From positions 186,001 to 250,000 of the forward strand of contig NZ_CDCE01000037.1 in NCBI RefSeq assembly GCF_000819805.1: a stretch of 64,000 nt of DNA, given 5' to 3'. Shown here piece after piece: positions 34,514 through 47,217 of the stretch. Each line of letters opens with the position of its first letter. Position 1 is the stretch's first letter. The position numbers and the translations under genes are program-made. Below the pieces are notes generated by a model. The model was given only the letters and a program-made list of their open reading frames with translations. It did no database searches and had not been told where the DNA came from. Source of the stretch: Aeromonas diversa CDC 2478-85. Lineage in GTDB: Bacteria; Pseudomonadota; Gammaproteobacteria; Enterobacterales; Aeromonadaceae.

Positions 34514-36178
34514 TCAGTAGGACTGCTGGTGCACGTCGAGCACGGCGCGGCCCGATGGGTCGGCCATCTCCTTGAACTTGGCATCCCACTCCAGCGCGGT
34601 CGGGGTGGAGCAGGCGACCGACTTGCCGTAGGGTACGGTGCGGGCGGCGGACTCCAGCGGGAAGTGCTCCTCGAAGATGGCGCGGTAGTAGTAGGCCTCC
34701 TTGGTCAGCGGGGTGTTGACCGGGAAGCGATAGGCCGCGGCCTCGAACATCTGATCCGTCACCTCTTTTTCCACCATAGCTTTGAGGCTGTCGATCCACG
34801 AATAGCCTACGCCATCGGAGAACTGCTCCTTCTGGCGCCACGCTACTTCATGCGGCAGCAGATCCTCGAACGCTTCGCGCAGGATGTGTTTCTCGATCTT
34901 GCCCTTGCCGCACATCTTATCGGCGGGGTTGAGGCGCATCGCCACGTCCATGAACTCCTTGTCGAGGAAGGGCACGCGACCCTCGACACCCCAGGCGGCC
35001 ATGGACTTGTTGGCCCGCAGGCAGTCATAGAGGTGCAAAGAGGCGAGCTTGCGCACCGTCTCCTCGTGGAACTCTCGGGCGTTGGGCGCCTTGTGGAAGT
35101 AGAGGTAGCCGCCAAACAGCTCGTCGGAGCCCTCGCCCGAGAGCACCATCTTGATCCCCATCGCCTTGATGTAGCGGGCCATCAGGTACATCGGCGTGGA
35201 GGCGCGGATGGTAGTGACGTCATAGGTCTCGAGGTGATAGATGACGTCCCGCAGGGCATCGAGGCCTTCCTGCACCGTGAAGTGGATCTGGTGGTGGATG
35301 GTGCCGAGGTGATCGGCGACCTTCTGGGCCGCGGTCAGATCCGGCGAGCCTTCCAGGCCGACGGCAAACGAGTGCAGCTGCGGCCACCAGGCCTCGCTCT
35401 TGCCATCGTCCTCGATGCGGCGCGCCGCATAGAGCTTGGTGATGGCGGAGATGACGGAGGAATCCAGCCCGCCGGAGAGCAGCACGCCGTAGGGCACGTC
35501 GCACATCAGCTGGCGCTTGACCGCCGCTTCCAGGGCGGCTTTGAGCTCGGCCTTGTCGCTGACGTTGTGCTCGACCGCGCCGTACTCCATCCAGTCGCGT
35601 TGGTACCAAGTTTTAAGCTCGCCATCCTTGCTCCACAGGTAGTGTCCCGGCGGGAAGGTTTCGACGCTCTTGCAGACCGGTACCAGCGCCTTCATCTCGG
35701 AGGCGACGTAGAAGTTGCCGTGCTCGTCGCGGCCGGTGTAGAGGGGGATGATCCCCATGTGGTCGCGACCAATCAGGTAGGCATCCTGCTCGGCGTCATA
35801 GAGGATGAAGGCGAAGATGCCGTTGAGATCGTCCAAAAAGGCGGGGCCCTTCTCCTTGTAGAGGGCCAGCAGCACCTCGCAGTCGGAGTGGGTCTGGAAC
35901 TGGAAGTCGACCTTGAGGTTCTTCTCCAGCTCCTTGTGGTTGTAAATCTCGCCGTTGACGGCCAGCACATGGGTGCGCTCGGGATTGTACAGGGGTTGGG
36001 CGCCGTTGCCCGGATCGACGATGGCCAGGCGCTCGTGCACCAGAATGGCTTTGTCGGTGCTGTAGACGCCGGACCAGTCGGGCCCGCGGTGGCGCAATCG
36101 CTTGGACATCTCCAGCGCCGATTTGCGCAGGGCGGCCGCGTCAGACTTGATGTCCAGAATACCGAAGATGGAGCACAT
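34514..36178 (-). CDS. asnB: Glutamine-hydrolysing asparagine synthetase AsnB
   Basis: A 554-residue two-domain enzyme making asparagine from aspartate, glutamine and ATP. The N-terminal glutaminase has the nucleophile Cys2 (MCSIFGI), RHRGPDWSG and VNGEIYNH. The synthetase domain carries the PP-loop LSGGLDSSV near residue 236 and SGEGSDELFGGYLYF. Length equals the E. coli enzyme. Its own transcription unit, ended by a strong hairpin. Confidence 0.97.
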   Translation of the reverse strand: MCSIFGILDIKSDAAALRKSALEMSKRLRHRGPDWSGVYSTDKAILVHERLAIVDPGNGAQPLYNPERTHVLAVNGEIYNHKELEKNLKVDFQFQTHSDCEVLLALYKEKGPAFLDDLNGIFAFILYDAEQDAYLIGRDHMGIIPLYTGRDEHGNFYVASEMKALVPVCKSVETFPPGHYLWSKDGELKTWYQRDWMEYGAVEHNVSDKAELKAALEAAVKRQLMCDVPYGVLLSGGLDSSVISAITKLYAARRIEDDGKSEAWWPQLHSFAVGLEGSPDLTAAQKVADHLGTIHHQIHFTVQEGLDALRDVIYHLETYDVTTIRASTPMYLMARYIKAMGIKMVLSGEGSDELFGGYLYFHKAPNAREFHEETVRKLASLHLYDCLRANKSMAAWGVEGRVPFLDKEFMDVAMRLNPADKMCGKGKIEKHILREAFEDLLPHEVAWRQKEQFSDGVGYSWIDSLKAMVEKEVTDQMFEAAAYRFPVNTPLTKEAYYYRAIFEEHFPLESAARTVPYGKSVACSTPTALEWDAKFKEMADPSGRAVLDVHQQSY

Positions 36179-36287
36179 CGATGTAAATCCTCTTTATTTT
36201 TGTTGGGCCCCCCACGTTTGGGCCCGAAAGTCCGTTTACATTCCTCGCCTTTCACAATGCCAGAGCGCCGCCCGTTTGCAAACAGAA

Positions 36288-36308
36288 AAGCCGGAGAATC
36301 TCCGGCTT
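36288..36308 (-). terminator. Intrinsic terminator of the cupin gene
   Basis: On the minus strand AAGCCGGAG - ATT - CTCCGGCTT (36308-36288) is followed by TTCTGTTT. Confidence 0.85.
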
Positions 36309-36332
36309 CTGCTGTGGTTATTTATGCATCCT

Positions 36333-36707
36333 TCAAGGCTGCTCTCTAGGCTCGAAGATGACGTAGATCTTGCGGCAGGTCTCGAGGGTCTCCCAGGTGC
36401 CGCGAAACCCGGCCGGGATGACGAACTGATCCCCGGCAACCAGGGTCATGCTGTTGCCCTCCTGATCCGAGAGACGCACCCTACCCTCGATCAGGTGGCA
36501 AAATTCGTGCTCGGTGTAGCGTACCTCCCATGCCCCCGGCTCTCCCTGCCAAACACCGGCGTGAAACTGGGCGCTCGGATCCGAGTAGTGGTTCCACAGC
36601 AACTGCTTGGGATCGCCGGCGATGAGGCGCTCCTTGGCCGGGTAGAGGGGATTGGGGGTGATGGACTCGGAGAAGAGCACGAGGTCGGTGATGAGAGGGG
36701 AAGACAT
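36333..36707 (-). CDS. Cupin-domain protein
   Basis: A 124-residue single-domain cupin. The barrel motifs are weak but visible: RYTEHEFCHLIEGRVRLSD and GDQFVIPAGFRGTWET. This resembles the (S)-ureidoglycine-like DUF861 cupins, often small-molecule binding proteins or enzymes of unknown substrate. A consensus AAGGAGG site precedes ATG 36707. Located between the antiporter gene and asnB, all on the same strand, with its own terminator. Confidence 0.8.
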   Translation of the reverse strand: MSSPLITDLVLFSESITPNPLYPAKERLIAGDPKQLLWNHYSDPSAQFHAGVWQGEPGAWEVRYTEHEFCHLIEGRVRLSDQEGNSMTLVAGDQFVIPAGFRGTWETLETCRKIYVIFEPREQP

Positions 36708-36767
36708 GAAACCTCCTTGGCAGCGAATGAAGGGGGCATCATGCCCCCGTTTAGTATTCTAATCGCC

Positions 36768-38387
36768 TTAGACCTTAGCCACCTTGTCGTCGCTTGCCAA
36801 GGGGTCATGCTGCTCGAAGGGGCGCAGCTCACGCATCACATGACGGGCGAAACCACTGCCCGCCTCGTTATAGACGTTGAATACCGCATCGATCCCTTGC
36901 TCGAGCAGGGACGGAATGTCGTCCTCGAAGCGGACGATGGCGGCGATCCGTCCCTTGAAGTTGTGGCTGTGCAGTTTGTCGATGGCATAGAGGTTACCCG
37001 AGTGGTGCGGCATGGCGAGCAGCACCAGAGAGACCTGGTTGGAGAGCAATACCTTGTCCCAGAAGTCGGTATCGGTGGCATCCCCTTCAATGACGTTAAA
37101 GCCGCGCTCGCGTAAGGTCGGCAGCTTGCTGTTGTCATTCTCGACACCGAGCACCACTGGGCCATGGCGCCGCTCCAGCTCGGCATAGGCCCCCTGGCCG
37201 ATGCGCCCCATACCGAGCACGATCACCTGGGCATCACCCAACTCGATGGGTCTGTCTTCCGGGTGCAGCATGCTGGTCTGCCAGCGCCGCAGGCGGTCAC
37301 CATAGCGATGGTAGAGGCGCTCCCCGAGGCCATTGAGGGGGGCCGAGACCATGAAGCTGGCGGCCAGCACGAGGGAGATGGCGACCAGCCACTCGGTGGG
37401 CAACCAGCCTGCCTTGGTGGCGATAGCGCCCACGATAAGCCCGAACTCGGAGAAGTTGGAGAGGGCCAGGGTGGAGAGCAGGGCGGTGCGCACCCGCAGG
37501 CGGGCACTGCAGTAGACCACGTAGTAGAGCAGGCTCTTGAGCGGTAGAACCAGCAGCAGTATGGCCGCCATCAGCAGGGTATCCGAGGTGGGGAGCCCGT
37601 GCAGACCGATGGAGACGAAGAAGCAGACCAGGAAGAGATCTTTGAGGTTGAAGAGCGACTTGGCTAGGCCGCTGGCGGACGGGTGGCTGGCCAGCAGCAT
37701 CCCCATGACCAGGGCGCCGAGATCGGGTTTGAGCCCCACCAGTTCGAAGCCACCGGCGCCGACCACCAGGGCGAGGAAGATCCCCATCAGCAGTTGCAGC
37801 TCGCCGTGACCGGCACGCTCGAGCAGCAAGAAGAGCAGAGGACGCAGCAGCGGAAGCGCCAGTACCCAGAGCGCCCACAGACTCGGCAGCTTACCGCTCG
37901 ATGCGGTGAGGAAGGCCACCGCAAAGAGGTCTTGCAGCACCAGCACGCCGATGGCGAGGCGGCCGTAAAGGGCATTCATATCGCTGCGCTCCTCGAGCAC
38001 CTTGACCGCGAAGACGGTACTCGAGAAGGAGAGGGCAAAGGCGAGCAGCATGGCCAGCTGCCAGTTTAGTCCCTCGGCAAGGGGGACGCCGAGCCCCTTG
38101 CAGGCGAGCAGGACCAGGGTGAAGAGCAGGGACGAGAGCAGCATGTGCAGGCTGGTGGTGCCCCACACCTCCCGCTTGAGCAGGGTCTTGACCTCCAGCT
38201 TGAGGCCAATGGTGAAGAGCAGCAGGGTCACCCCGAGGTCGGCCAGGGTGATCAGCGTCTCACTGTGGGAGAACCCCATCCCCTTGAGGGCGAAGCCGGC
38301 CGCCAGATAGCCGAGCAGGGGAGGGAGTCTGAGCAGATTGGCCAGCATGCCGCAGCCAAAGGCCACGGCGATGATCATCAAGTCCAT
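36768..38387 (-). CDS. CPA2-family monovalent cation:proton antiporter with RCK domain
   Basis: A 539-residue inner-membrane protein. About 12 membrane helices (1-355) show family features (LPPLLGYLAAGFALKG, LADLGVTLLLFTIGLKL, FALSFSSTVFAVKVL, DLFLVCFFVSIGL). A cytoplasmic TrkA-N/RCK domain follows with VIVLGMGRIGQGAYAELE (about residue 400). It resembles KefB/KefC/YbaL; ion selectivity (K+ or Na+ against H+) cannot be read from sequence. The gene ends 60 bases before the cupin gene. Confidence 0.88.
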   Translation of the reverse strand: MDLMIIAVAFGCGMLANLLRLPPLLGYLAAGFALKGMGFSHSETLITLADLGVTLLLFTIGLKLEVKTLLKREVWGTTSLHMLLSSLLFTLVLLACKGLGVPLAEGLNWQLAMLLAFALSFSSTVFAVKVLEERSDMNALYGRLAIGVLVLQDLFAVAFLTASSGKLPSLWALWVLALPLLRPLLFLLLERAGHGELQLLMGIFLALVVGAGGFELVGLKPDLGALVMGMLLASHPSASGLAKSLFNLKDLFLVCFFVSIGLHGLPTSDTLLMAAILLLVLPLKSLLYYVVYCSARLRVRTALLSTLALSNFSEFGLIVGAIATKAGWLPTEWLVAISLVLAASFMVSAPLNGLGERLYHRYGDRLRRWQTSMLHPEDRPIELGDAQVIVLGMGRIGQGAYAELERRHGPVVLGVENDNSKLPTLRERGFNVIEGDATDTDFWDKVLLSNQVSLVLLAMPHHSGNLYAIDKLHSHNFKGRIAAIVRFEDDIPSLLEQGIDAVFNVYNEAGSGFARHVMRELRPFEQHDPLASDDKVAKV

Positions 38388-38401
38388 GGTGTAACGGGTT
38401 C

Positions 38402-39151
38402 CTAAACGATGTCGATCTCGTTGACAGTGGCGAAGATGTGATTAGGGCGGAAGGGGACCTGATCGATGTCCTCAGCCCGGCAGACGCCGGAGAGCACCAG
38501 TATGGTCTCGAGGCCCGCCTGGAAACCGGCCAGAATATCGGTGCGCAGGTTGTCGCCGATGATGATGGTGCTCTCGGAGTGCGCCTCCATCCGGTTGAGC
38601 GCCGCGCGGATGATCCAGGCGCTCGGTTTGCCGACGTAGAAGGGCTTCTTGCCGGTCATGCGCTCGATGGGGGCGCAGAGGGCACCGCAGGCCGGGTACA
38701 TATGGGGTCCATGGGTATCGGGGTTGGTGGCGATGAAGCGGGCACCCTGGGCCACGAACTTGGCCCCCAGCTGCATCATGGACCAGTTGTAGTTGCGGGT
38801 CTCGCCCACCACCACAAAGTCGGGGTCGATGTCGGTGATGGTGAACCCCGCCTTGTAGAGCTCGTGGGTCAGGGCTCCCTCGCCGATCACATAGGCCTTC
38901 TTGCCATCCTGGCGACGCAGGAAGTCGGCGGTCCCCATGGCGGAGGTGTAGAAGCACTCTTCCGGTACCTCGATGCCGGCGGAGCGGAAGCGATTTTGCA
39001 GATCTTTCTGGGTCTGGGCCGGATAGTTGGTCAGAAACAGCAGTTTGTTGCCCTGCTCGAGGAGGCGGTGGACAAAGCGATCGGCGCCCGGGATCAGATC
39101 GTTGTTGTGCAAAATGACGCCGTCGATGTCACAAATCACACTTTTCTTCAT
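38402..39151 (-). CDS. nagD: HAD-family nucleotidase NagD
   Basis: A 249-residue HAD phosphatase of the NagD type: nucleophile motif CDIDGVI (Asp9, Asp11), LFLTNYPAQT, a C2-type cap, GKPSAWI with the conserved Lys, and IIGDNLRTD for Mg2+. E. coli NagD dephosphorylates UMP and other nucleotides. It lies next to asnB in E. coli too, but here the nag genes are missing and the antiporter and cupin genes intervene. It is divergent from the deaminase gene. AGGAGG precedes the ATG. Confidence 0.92.
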   Translation of the reverse strand: MKKSVICDIDGVILHNNDLIPGADRFVHRLLEQGNKLLFLTNYPAQTQKDLQNRFRSAGIEVPEECFYTSAMGTADFLRRQDGKKAYVIGEGALTHELYKAGFTITDIDPDFVVVGETRNYNWSMMQLGAKFVAQGARFIATNPDTHGPHMYPACGALCAPIERMTGKKPFYVGKPSAWIIRAALNRMEAHSESTIIIGDNLRTDILAGFQAGLETILVLSGVCRAEDIDQVPFRPNHIFATVNEIDIV

Positions 39152-39216
39152 ATAGCCTCCTTGCGTGGCATGCGAGGTTGGAACAACCTACTCTATCAAT
39201 TAGTTAGCTTATTTAA

Positions 39217-40299
<1,083 letters not shown>

Positions 40300-40356
40300 G
40301 CCTGGGGGGGGATGGGCTAAAATGCCCCCCTCGTTCTATCGACCCTCTGGAATACC

Positions 40357-41340
40357 ATGAGCCAGTTAGATCCTGTGTTCGATCACTCTTTTCGCCGTGA
40401 GCTGCTTCACCCCAAACACTGGGGGGCCTGGCTCGGTGTCGGCGTCCTGCGTCTGATGGGCTATCTGCCCCCCCGTGTGCGAGACCTTCTCGGTGATGCC
40501 TTGGCCCCGCTTCTGGTGCGTCTGTCGAAGAAGCAGTGCTACATCGCCCGTACCAACCTCGAGATCTGTTTTCCTCAGCTAAGCGTCGACGAGCGTGAGG
40601 CGTTGCTGCACAAGAGCGTGCGGGTCGGCATCAAGACGTTTGCGGGTTTTGGCGAGCTGAGTGTGCGCTCCCCTGGGTATCTCGAGTCACGTACCCGGGT
40701 TGTTGGCTGGGAGCACGTGGAAAGAGCCAAAGAGGCGGGTCAGTCGGTGATCTTCGTGGTGCCTCACACCTGGGCCATCGATTTCTGTGGGCGTATTATC
40801 GATAACCGCCATCTCCTCTCCATGAGCACCATGATGAAGAGCGCCAAGAGTGCGGTGTTTGATCGCTATATCAACCGCGAGCGGGGACGTAACGGGGCCA
40901 AGATCTACGAGCGAAGCGCCGGGCTCAAGCCCATCATCAAGCATCTCAAGCAGCCCGGGTGCGGCTTTTATTACCTGCCTGATCAGGATCACGGGCGTGA
41001 GGCGAGCCTGTTCGTTCCCTTCTTTGGCATGGATAAGGCCACCTTGCCGGCCCTGCCGCGTCTGTGCAAGCTGACTGGCGCCCGCCCGTTGATGCTATTG
41101 GCCGCCTACGACGAGGTGAGCCGCCATTACCAGTTGGTGATTGAGCCGCTCCCCGAGCCTTATCCGAGCGAGGATGTGGCCCATGATACGCTCGTCATGA
41201 ATCAGGCGGTGGAGTCGCTATTGACCCGTTATCCGGAGCAGTACATGTGGTTTCTTAAGATTTTCCACACGCGCCCCGACACGGACGAAGGATTCTATGA
41301 GGCGGTGATCCACCGTATGCGCGGTTACATCAAGGATTGA
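40357..41340 (+). CDS. lpxM: Lipid A late acyltransferase, LpxM type
   Basis: A 327-residue LpxL/LpxM-family enzyme that transfers a second fatty acyl chain to Kdo2-lipid A at the inner membrane. An N-terminal amphipathic or membrane segment lies near residues 25-40. The catalytic H-x4-D motif (PHTWAIDFCG) is near residue 130, followed by YYLPDQDHGREASLFVPFFG. PHTWAID resembles LpxM (MsbB) more than LpxL, but the distinction from sequence alone is not certain. Confidence 0.88.
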   Translation: MSQLDPVFDHSFRRELLHPKHWGAWLGVGVLRLMGYLPPRVRDLLGDALAPLLVRLSKKQCYIARTNLEICFPQLSVDEREALLHKSVRVGIKTFAGFGELSVRSPGYLESRTRVVGWEHVERAKEAGQSVIFVVPHTWAIDFCGRIIDNRHLLSMSTMMKSAKSAVFDRYINRERGRNGAKIYERSAGLKPIIKHLKQPGCGFYYLPDQDHGREASLFVPFFGMDKATLPALPRLCKLTGARPLMLLAAYDEVSRHYQLVIEPLPEPYPSEDVAHDTLVMNQAVESLLTRYPEQYMWFLKIFHTRPDTDEGFYEAVIHRMRGYIKD

Positions 41341-41460
41341 CCGGCCCCCCTTGCCCCCGGGCGGGCAAGGGGTCTCTGCTCCCTGCCTTGCCTGCCGATT
41401 TGAGTGTGGCATCCAGCTGTCTTAAGATGGCCCACCATCGCAATCCGGGCCCCTCTTCCC

Positions 41461-42396
41461 ATGCCTTCTCTCTGGTTTCTGTTTCCCGTGTCGTGTATCG
41501 CGATCTGGGCGGGTAATGGCATCGTCAGCAAGCTGGCGGTGCAGCTGATGTCGCCCTCGGCACTCGCCTGGTCACGCTGGCTGGTGGCTGCCGTGGTGCT
41601 GACTCCCTGGCTGGGTCATCGGGCCTGGTTGCTTCGTCATCGCCTGCTGCGTTGTGCCCCCAGGCTTGCGGTATTAGCCCTGCTGGGCATGGTGCTCAAC
41701 CAAACCTTTGGCTATTACGCAGCGACCACGCTGGGGGCGACCGAGATCAGCCTCATCATGGGGTTGACGCCGTTGATGACGGTGGCGCTGAGCAGCCTGT
41801 TGCTGCGTGAGCGCCCCACTTGGGGGGCTTTACTCGGTGGCCTGGTGTCGCTCGGCGGATTGATGATACTGCTGGGGCAGGGGGATCCGATGGCGCTGCT
41901 GGTTCACGGGGTGTCGGTCGGGTATGTCTATATGTTGCTCTCGGCCTTGACCTACGCCCTCTACAGCGTGTTGCTGCGCCGTTGGCGCCTGGGTATCGAT
42001 AACTGGATGATGCTCTATGGCCAAGTGCTGATGAGCCTGCTGTTTCTCACCCCCTTCTTTTTCCTGGTGGATGGCCGTCTGCCGGGGTGGGAGAGCCTCT
42101 GGTTTGTGCTCTACGCCGGCATTCCTACCTCGGCGCTCTCTCCGTGGCTCTGGATGCAGGCGATCACCCTGCTCGGTCCAAGTAGAACGGCTATCTATAT
42201 GAACCTGTTGCCGGTGATGACAGCGGTGCTGGCGGTGACGCTGCTCGATGAGCGGCTCACCTGGAGCCACATGGTGGGGGGAGGATTGACCCTGCTCGGC
42301 GTGGTGCTTGCGCAGCTGCGACGTGGGAGCGACAGAAACAAAACCGCCTCCCGGGGGAGGCGTGGCGACAAATCTGCTCGTGCTGCTTGTGATTAA
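41461..42396 (+). CDS. EamA/DMT-family permease
   Basis: A 311-residue inner-membrane protein with ten hydrophobic helices arranged as two EamA repeats (about 5-140 and 155-290). Typical signatures: [27 protein letters not shown] in the first and [21 protein letters not shown] in the second repeat. Such proteins export metabolites; the substrate is unknown. ATG 41461 opens the first helix. Its stop codon overlaps the convergent cspD stop by two bases. Confidence 0.87.
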   Translation: MPSLWFLFPVSCIAIWAGNGIVSKLAVQLMSPSALAWSRWLVAAVVLTPWLGHRAWLLRHRLLRCAPRLAVLALLGMVLNQTFGYYAATTLGATEISLIMGLTPLMTVALSSLLLRERPTWGALLGGLVSLGGLMILLGQGDPMALLVHGVSVGYVYMLLSALTYALYSVLLRRWRLGIDNWMMLYGQVLMSLLFLTPFFFLVDGRLPGWESLWFVLYAGIPTSALSPWLWMQAITLLGPSRTAIYMNLLPVMTAVLAVTLLDERLTWSHMVGGGLTLLGVVLAQLRRGSDRNKTASRGRRGDKSARAACD

Positions 42397-42611
42397 ATAC
42401 TTTGTGCTTCTTTGGGCACAATGACGGATGCGTGGTTTCCTTTGGGGCCTTTCTGCAGTTCAAATTGGACAGACTGGCCGGCCTTGAGTGTCTTGTAGCC
42501 ATCCATCTGGATGGTCGAGTAGTGGGCAAAAATATCTTCCCCACCCCCTTCCGGGCAGATGAAACCAAATCCTTTGGCGTTGTTGAACCATTTGACTGTT
42601 CCGGTTGCCAT
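42393..42611 (-). CDS. cspD: Cold-shock-domain protein CspD
   Basis: A 72-residue single cold-shock domain. RNA-binding motifs are KGFGFI (residues 13-18) and DIFAHYS (27-33). In E. coli CspD inhibits DNA replication in stationary phase. Divergence from clpS, as in E. coli, supports the name. AAAAGGATG precedes the start. Confidence 0.93.
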   Translation of the reverse strand: MATGTVKWFNNAKGFGFICPEGGGEDIFAHYSTIQMDGYKTLKAGQSVQFELQKGPKGNHASVIVPKEAQSI

Positions 42612-42789
42612 ACATCTACATCCTTTTATTGATTACCCTAAAGTCGTTGAGTAACCTGCGCCCGCTCCATGTAAACTAGAAATATCTGGCCTCATCTGGG
42701 GGCAGATTAGCAAGTAACCAATCTAGTCCAAGAATTCATCGAGTCAAGAAGTTGTTAACAAACTAGCGTGATCGAGTTAACAAAATCTA

Positions 42790-42818
42790 TTGACAAGTGC
42801 TTTTCTATTGATAGTAAT
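42790..42818 (+). promoter_or_regulatory. Sigma-70 promoter of clpS-clpA
   Basis: A consensus -35 TTGACA (42790-42795) with a -10-like AGTAAT (42813-42818) at 17-base spacing, about 20 bases before the clpS ATG. Confidence 0.55.
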
Positions 42819-42837
42819 CTTAAGGTGCCAGAGAAAG

Positions 42838-43155
42838 ATGGCTAAACAGAAAGAACTCTTTGTAAATGAAGAGGTTGCTCAAGATTCTCGGGTTGATGTG
42901 CAACCTCCCCCCATGTACAAGGTGGTATTGAACAACGATGACTATACCCCCATGGACTTTGTGGTAGAGGTTTTGCAAAGGTTCTTCAGTATGGACTTGG
43001 ACAAAGCGACTCAGGTGATGCTGAGTGTGCATTATAGTGGTAAGGGGATCTGTGGCGTGTTTACGGCCGAGATTGCCGAGACCAAGGTGGTTCAGGTCAA
43101 TACTTATGCTCGAAAAAACGAACATCCGCTGCTTTGTACCATGGAAAAGGCCTGA
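42838..43155 (+). CDS. clpS: ClpAP adaptor ClpS
   Basis: A 105-residue adaptor that binds proteins with bulky N-terminal residues and delivers them to ClpAP. The pocket motif [18 protein letters not shown] (about 28-45) and [19 protein letters not shown] are conserved. The ATG at 42838 gives the usual flexible N-terminal tail. clpA follows in an operon after 51 bases. Confidence 0.96.
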   Translation: MAKQKELFVNEEVAQDSRVDVQPPPMYKVVLNNDDYTPMDFVVEVLQRFFSMDLDKATQVMLSVHYSGKGICGVFTAEIAETKVVQVNTYARKNEHPLLCTMEKA

Positions 43156-43206
43156 TAAATGATCTGAATGACACCACGTTAAGCTGTTGTATTAGGGGAG
43201 GTGCCT

Positions 43207-45462
43207 ATGCTGAACAAGGATCTGGAAAGGACGCTGAATGAGGCATTCAAGTATGCCCGGGATGAGCGCCACGAATTTATGACCGTTGAGCACCTGCTCT
43301 TGGCCTTGTTGGATAATGCTTCCGCCAAGGAGGCCCTGCTCTCCTGTGGTGCCGATATCGACAACATGCGGCAGGAAATTGCCGCCTTCATCAACCAGAC
43401 GACCCCTCTGCTCCCCCGCGATGACGAAGACCGGGAAACCCAACCCACCCTTGGATTCCAACGGGTATTACAACGCGCCGTGTTTCACGTCCAGTCTTCT
43501 GGCAATACCGAGGTGAGTGGCGCCAATGTGCTGGTGGCCATCTTCAGTGAGCAGGAGTCGCAGGCGGTCTATTTCCTGAAAAAATCGGATATCAGTCGCC
43601 TCGACCTGGTTAACTTTCTCTCTCATGGTGTGCGCAAAGAGAGTAAACCCGAGCAAGGTGGGCAACCAGCGCCGGAGGGGGAGGATGATCTCTCCTCTGC
43701 CCAGATTGAGAGTTTTGCCACCAACCTCAACCAACTCGTGCTCGAGGGGCGCATTGACCCTCTGATCGGTCGCGACCAGGAGCTCAACCGCACTATTCAG
43801 GTGCTCTGCCGTCGTCGCAAGAACAACCCGCTGTTGGTGGGGGAGGCCGGTGTCGGCAAAACCGCTATCGCAGAAGGACTTGCATATCGCATCGTCAAGG
43901 GTGATGTGCCCGAGGTGATTGCCGGTAGCACCATCTATTCCCTGGACATGGGGTCACTGTTGGCGGGCACCAAGTACCGCGGGGATTTCGAGAAGCGTCT
44001 CAAGGTACTGCTCAAGCAGCTGGAGCGTCAGGAGGGGGCCATCCTCTTTATCGACGAGATCCACACCATCATTGGGGCCGGCGCCGCCTCGGGTGGGCAG
44101 CTTGATGCGGCCAACCTTATCAAGCCGCTGCTCTCCAATGGTCTGCTGCGTTGTATCGGGTCGACCACCTATCAGGAGTACTCCCAGATCTTCGAGAAAG
44201 AGCATGCGTTGGCGCGCCGCTTCCAGAAGATCGATATTGTCGAACCGAGCGTGGATGACACAACTCGAATCCTGATGGGTCTCAAGAGCCGCTATGAGCA
44301 GCATCACAATGTGCGTTATACCGCCAAGGCGATGCGTGCCGCGGCCGAGCTGGCGGCCAAATACATCAATGATCGCCATCTGCCTGACAAGGCCATTGAT
44401 GTCATCGACGAGGCGGGTGCCAGCCAGCGTATGTTACCCGTGAGCAAGCGCAAGAAGGTGATCAATGTGCCCGAGATCGAGGCGATCGTGGCCAAGATAG
44501 CCAGGATCCCCGAGAAGTCGGTTTCGGCATCCGATAAAGAGGTCCTGAAAAACCTGGAGCGCAATCTGAAAATGGTGGTGTTTGGTCAGGACAGGGCCAT
44601 TGAGGTGCTGACCGATGCTATCCGCCTGGCGCGCTCCGGGCTGGGTAATGAGCGTCGCCCTGTGGGTTGCTTCCTGTTTGCCGGTCCCACCGGGGTGGGA
44701 AAGACAGAGGTGACTCAGCAGCTTGGCAAGGCGTTGGGCGTTGAGATGCTGCGCTTTGACATGTCCGAGTACATGGAGCGGCATACTGTCTCGCGTCTCA
44801 TCGGTGCCCCTCCTGGCTATGTCGGCTTCGAGCAGGGCGGCCTGTTGACCGATGCGGTGATCAAGCATCCCCACTCTGTGGTACTGCTTGATGAGATAGA
44901 GAAGGCTCATCCGGATGTCTTCAATCTGCTGCTGCAGGTGATGGACAACGGAACCCTGACCGATAACAACGGGCGCAAGGCCGATTTTCGCAACGTGATC
45001 CTGGTGATGACCACCAACGCCGGCGTGCAGGAGACCCAGCGCAAGTCCATCGGTTTCCAGCAGCAGGATATGAGCCACGACGCCATGTCGGTGATCAACA
45101 AGACGTTTACGCCGGAGTTTCGTAACCGTCTCGATCACATCATCTGGTTCAACCACCTCGACATGGAGGTGATCTATCAGGTGGTGGACAAGTTCATCGT
45201 CGAGTTGCAGGTTCAGCTGGATGCGAAGGGGGTGTCGCTCGAGATCACAGATGCAGCCCGGCACTGGCTGGCAGAGAAGGGATACGACAGGACCATGGGG
45301 GCTCGTCCCATGGGACGGGTTATCCAGGAGCAGCTCAAAAAGCCGCTGGCCAACGAGATCCTGTTTGGCTCGCTGGTGGACGGTGGGGCGGTCAGGGTGG
45401 ATCTGGGCAAGGAGGGATTGACCTTCAACTTCCAGACCCAGCCTCTGACCATGCAACACTAA
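43207..45462 (+). CDS. clpA: ATP-dependent Clp protease ATPase subunit ClpA
   Basis: A 751-residue double AAA+ unfoldase for ClpP. N-domain 1-140 ([14 protein letters not shown]); Walker [10 protein letters not shown] near residue 215 and GPTGVGKTE near 495; Walker B LFIDEIH and VLLDEIE; ClpP-docking loop with IGF in KSIGFQQ near 618. The start is ATG 43207, after AGGGGAGG; a GTG two codons earlier is in frame but E. coli ClpA starts with MLN. clpP is elsewhere. Confidence 0.97.
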   Translation: MLNKDLERTLNEAFKYARDERHEFMTVEHLLLALLDNASAKEALLSCGADIDNMRQEIAAFINQTTPLLPRDDEDRETQPTLGFQRVLQRAVFHVQSSGNTEVSGANVLVAIFSEQESQAVYFLKKSDISRLDLVNFLSHGVRKESKPEQGGQPAPEGEDDLSSAQIESFATNLNQLVLEGRIDPLIGRDQELNRTIQVLCRRRKNNPLLVGEAGVGKTAIAEGLAYRIVKGDVPEVIAGSTIYSLDMGSLLAGTKYRGDFEKRLKVLLKQLERQEGAILFIDEIHTIIGAGAASGGQLDAANLIKPLLSNGLLRCIGSTTYQEYSQIFEKEHALARRFQKIDIVEPSVDDTTRILMGLKSRYEQHHNVRYTAKAMRAAAELAAKYINDRHLPDKAIDVIDEAGASQRMLPVSKRKKVINVPEIEAIVAKIARIPEKSVSASDKEVLKNLERNLKMVVFGQDRAIEVLTDAIRLARSGLGNERRPVGCFLFAGPTGVGKTEVTQQLGKALGVEMLRFDMSEYMERHTVSRLIGAPPGYVGFEQGGLLTDAVIKHPHSVVLLDEIEKAHPDVFNLLLQVMDNGTLTDNNGRKADFRNVILVMTTNAGVQETQRKSIGFQQQDMSHDAMSVINKTFTPEFRNRLDHIIWFNHLDMEVIYQVVDKFIVELQVQLDAKGVSLEITDAARHWLAEKGYDRTMGARPMGRVIQEQLKKPLANEILFGSLVDGGAVRVDLGKEGLTFNFQTQPLTMQH

Positions 45463-45471
45463 ACCAACAAC

Positions 45472-45501
45472 AAAAACCCCAACCGACTGGTTGGGGTTTT
45501 T
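45472..45501. terminator. Bidirectional terminator between clpA and infA
   Basis: AAAAACCCCAACC (45472-45484) and GGTTGGGGTTTTT (45489-45501) form a perfect 13-bp stem with a GACT loop. T runs occur on both strands. Confidence 0.95.
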
Positions 45502-45516
45502 GTATGAATTCCTGGC

Positions 45517-46512
<996 letters not shown>

Positions 46513-46520
<8 letters not shown>

Positions 46521-47217
46521 AGTTGACCTGCCTGCGCGTCCAGCAGCCTGCGAGAAGTGGCTCCTGCTGAAGATGAGCCAGGGCATCGAGAAAGCGCCGT
46601 CTCGGCCATTCCTCGACGCCCATGGTGGCCAGAAACGGGTTCTGCATCTGGGTATCGATCAGAGCGCCGCCATAGGCTCTAACGTGGCGGCAAAGGGCCA
46701 TCAATGCCAAGCGAGCACCACCATCGATACGCGAGAAGATAGATTCGCCGCAGAAGACGCGACCCAGACTGAGGCCGTAGAGTCCGGCGACGGGCTCTCC
46801 TGCCTGCCAGATCTCGATACTGTGGGCGTCGCCTTGCTCGTGAAGTCTCTTGTAGGCGGTGATCATCTCGCTGCTAATCCAGGTTGAGTCTGCTGTGCGG
46901 CGAGGTGCCGCGCACGCTTCGATGATCCTATTAAAGTCGCGATTGATCCAAATATCGAATTGTCCGCGGCGCCAGAGTTTGCGTGCGGTGCGCCCTTCAT
47001 GGAGTCGCTCCGGGAGCAGCACTCCGCGGGGATCCGGCGACCACCAGAGGATGGGCCTGTGTGGTTCATACCAGGGAAAAATCCCTTGTCGGTAGGCGGC
47101 AAGCAGGCGGGAAGGATTGAGATCGCCGCCGATCGCGAGCAGGCCGTTGGGCTCTGCGAGGGCGTGCTCTACGGAGGGAAAATACAGTGAGCGGGTATCC
47201 AGCTGGGTGAGATACAT
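46513..47217 (-). CDS. aat: Leucyl/phenylalanyl-tRNA-protein transferase Aat
   Basis: A 234-residue enzyme that adds Leu or Phe to proteins with N-terminal Lys or Arg. Family motifs: NGLLAIGGDL, YRQGIFPWY, WWSPDPRGVL, HSIEIWQAGEPVAGLYG, GRVFCGESIFSR and DTQMQNPFL. ATG 47217 aligns with E. coli Aat; earlier in-frame starts (47223, 47313) add an unusual extension. First gene of aat-bpt. Between this gene and trxB (about 290 bases) nothing but the trxB terminator was seen. Confidence 0.95.

Noticed and set aside
34529-36349. 606-residue open frame antisense to asnB
   Set aside because: The sense strand encodes complete AsnB; the antisense translation is low-complexity and has no recognisable domain.
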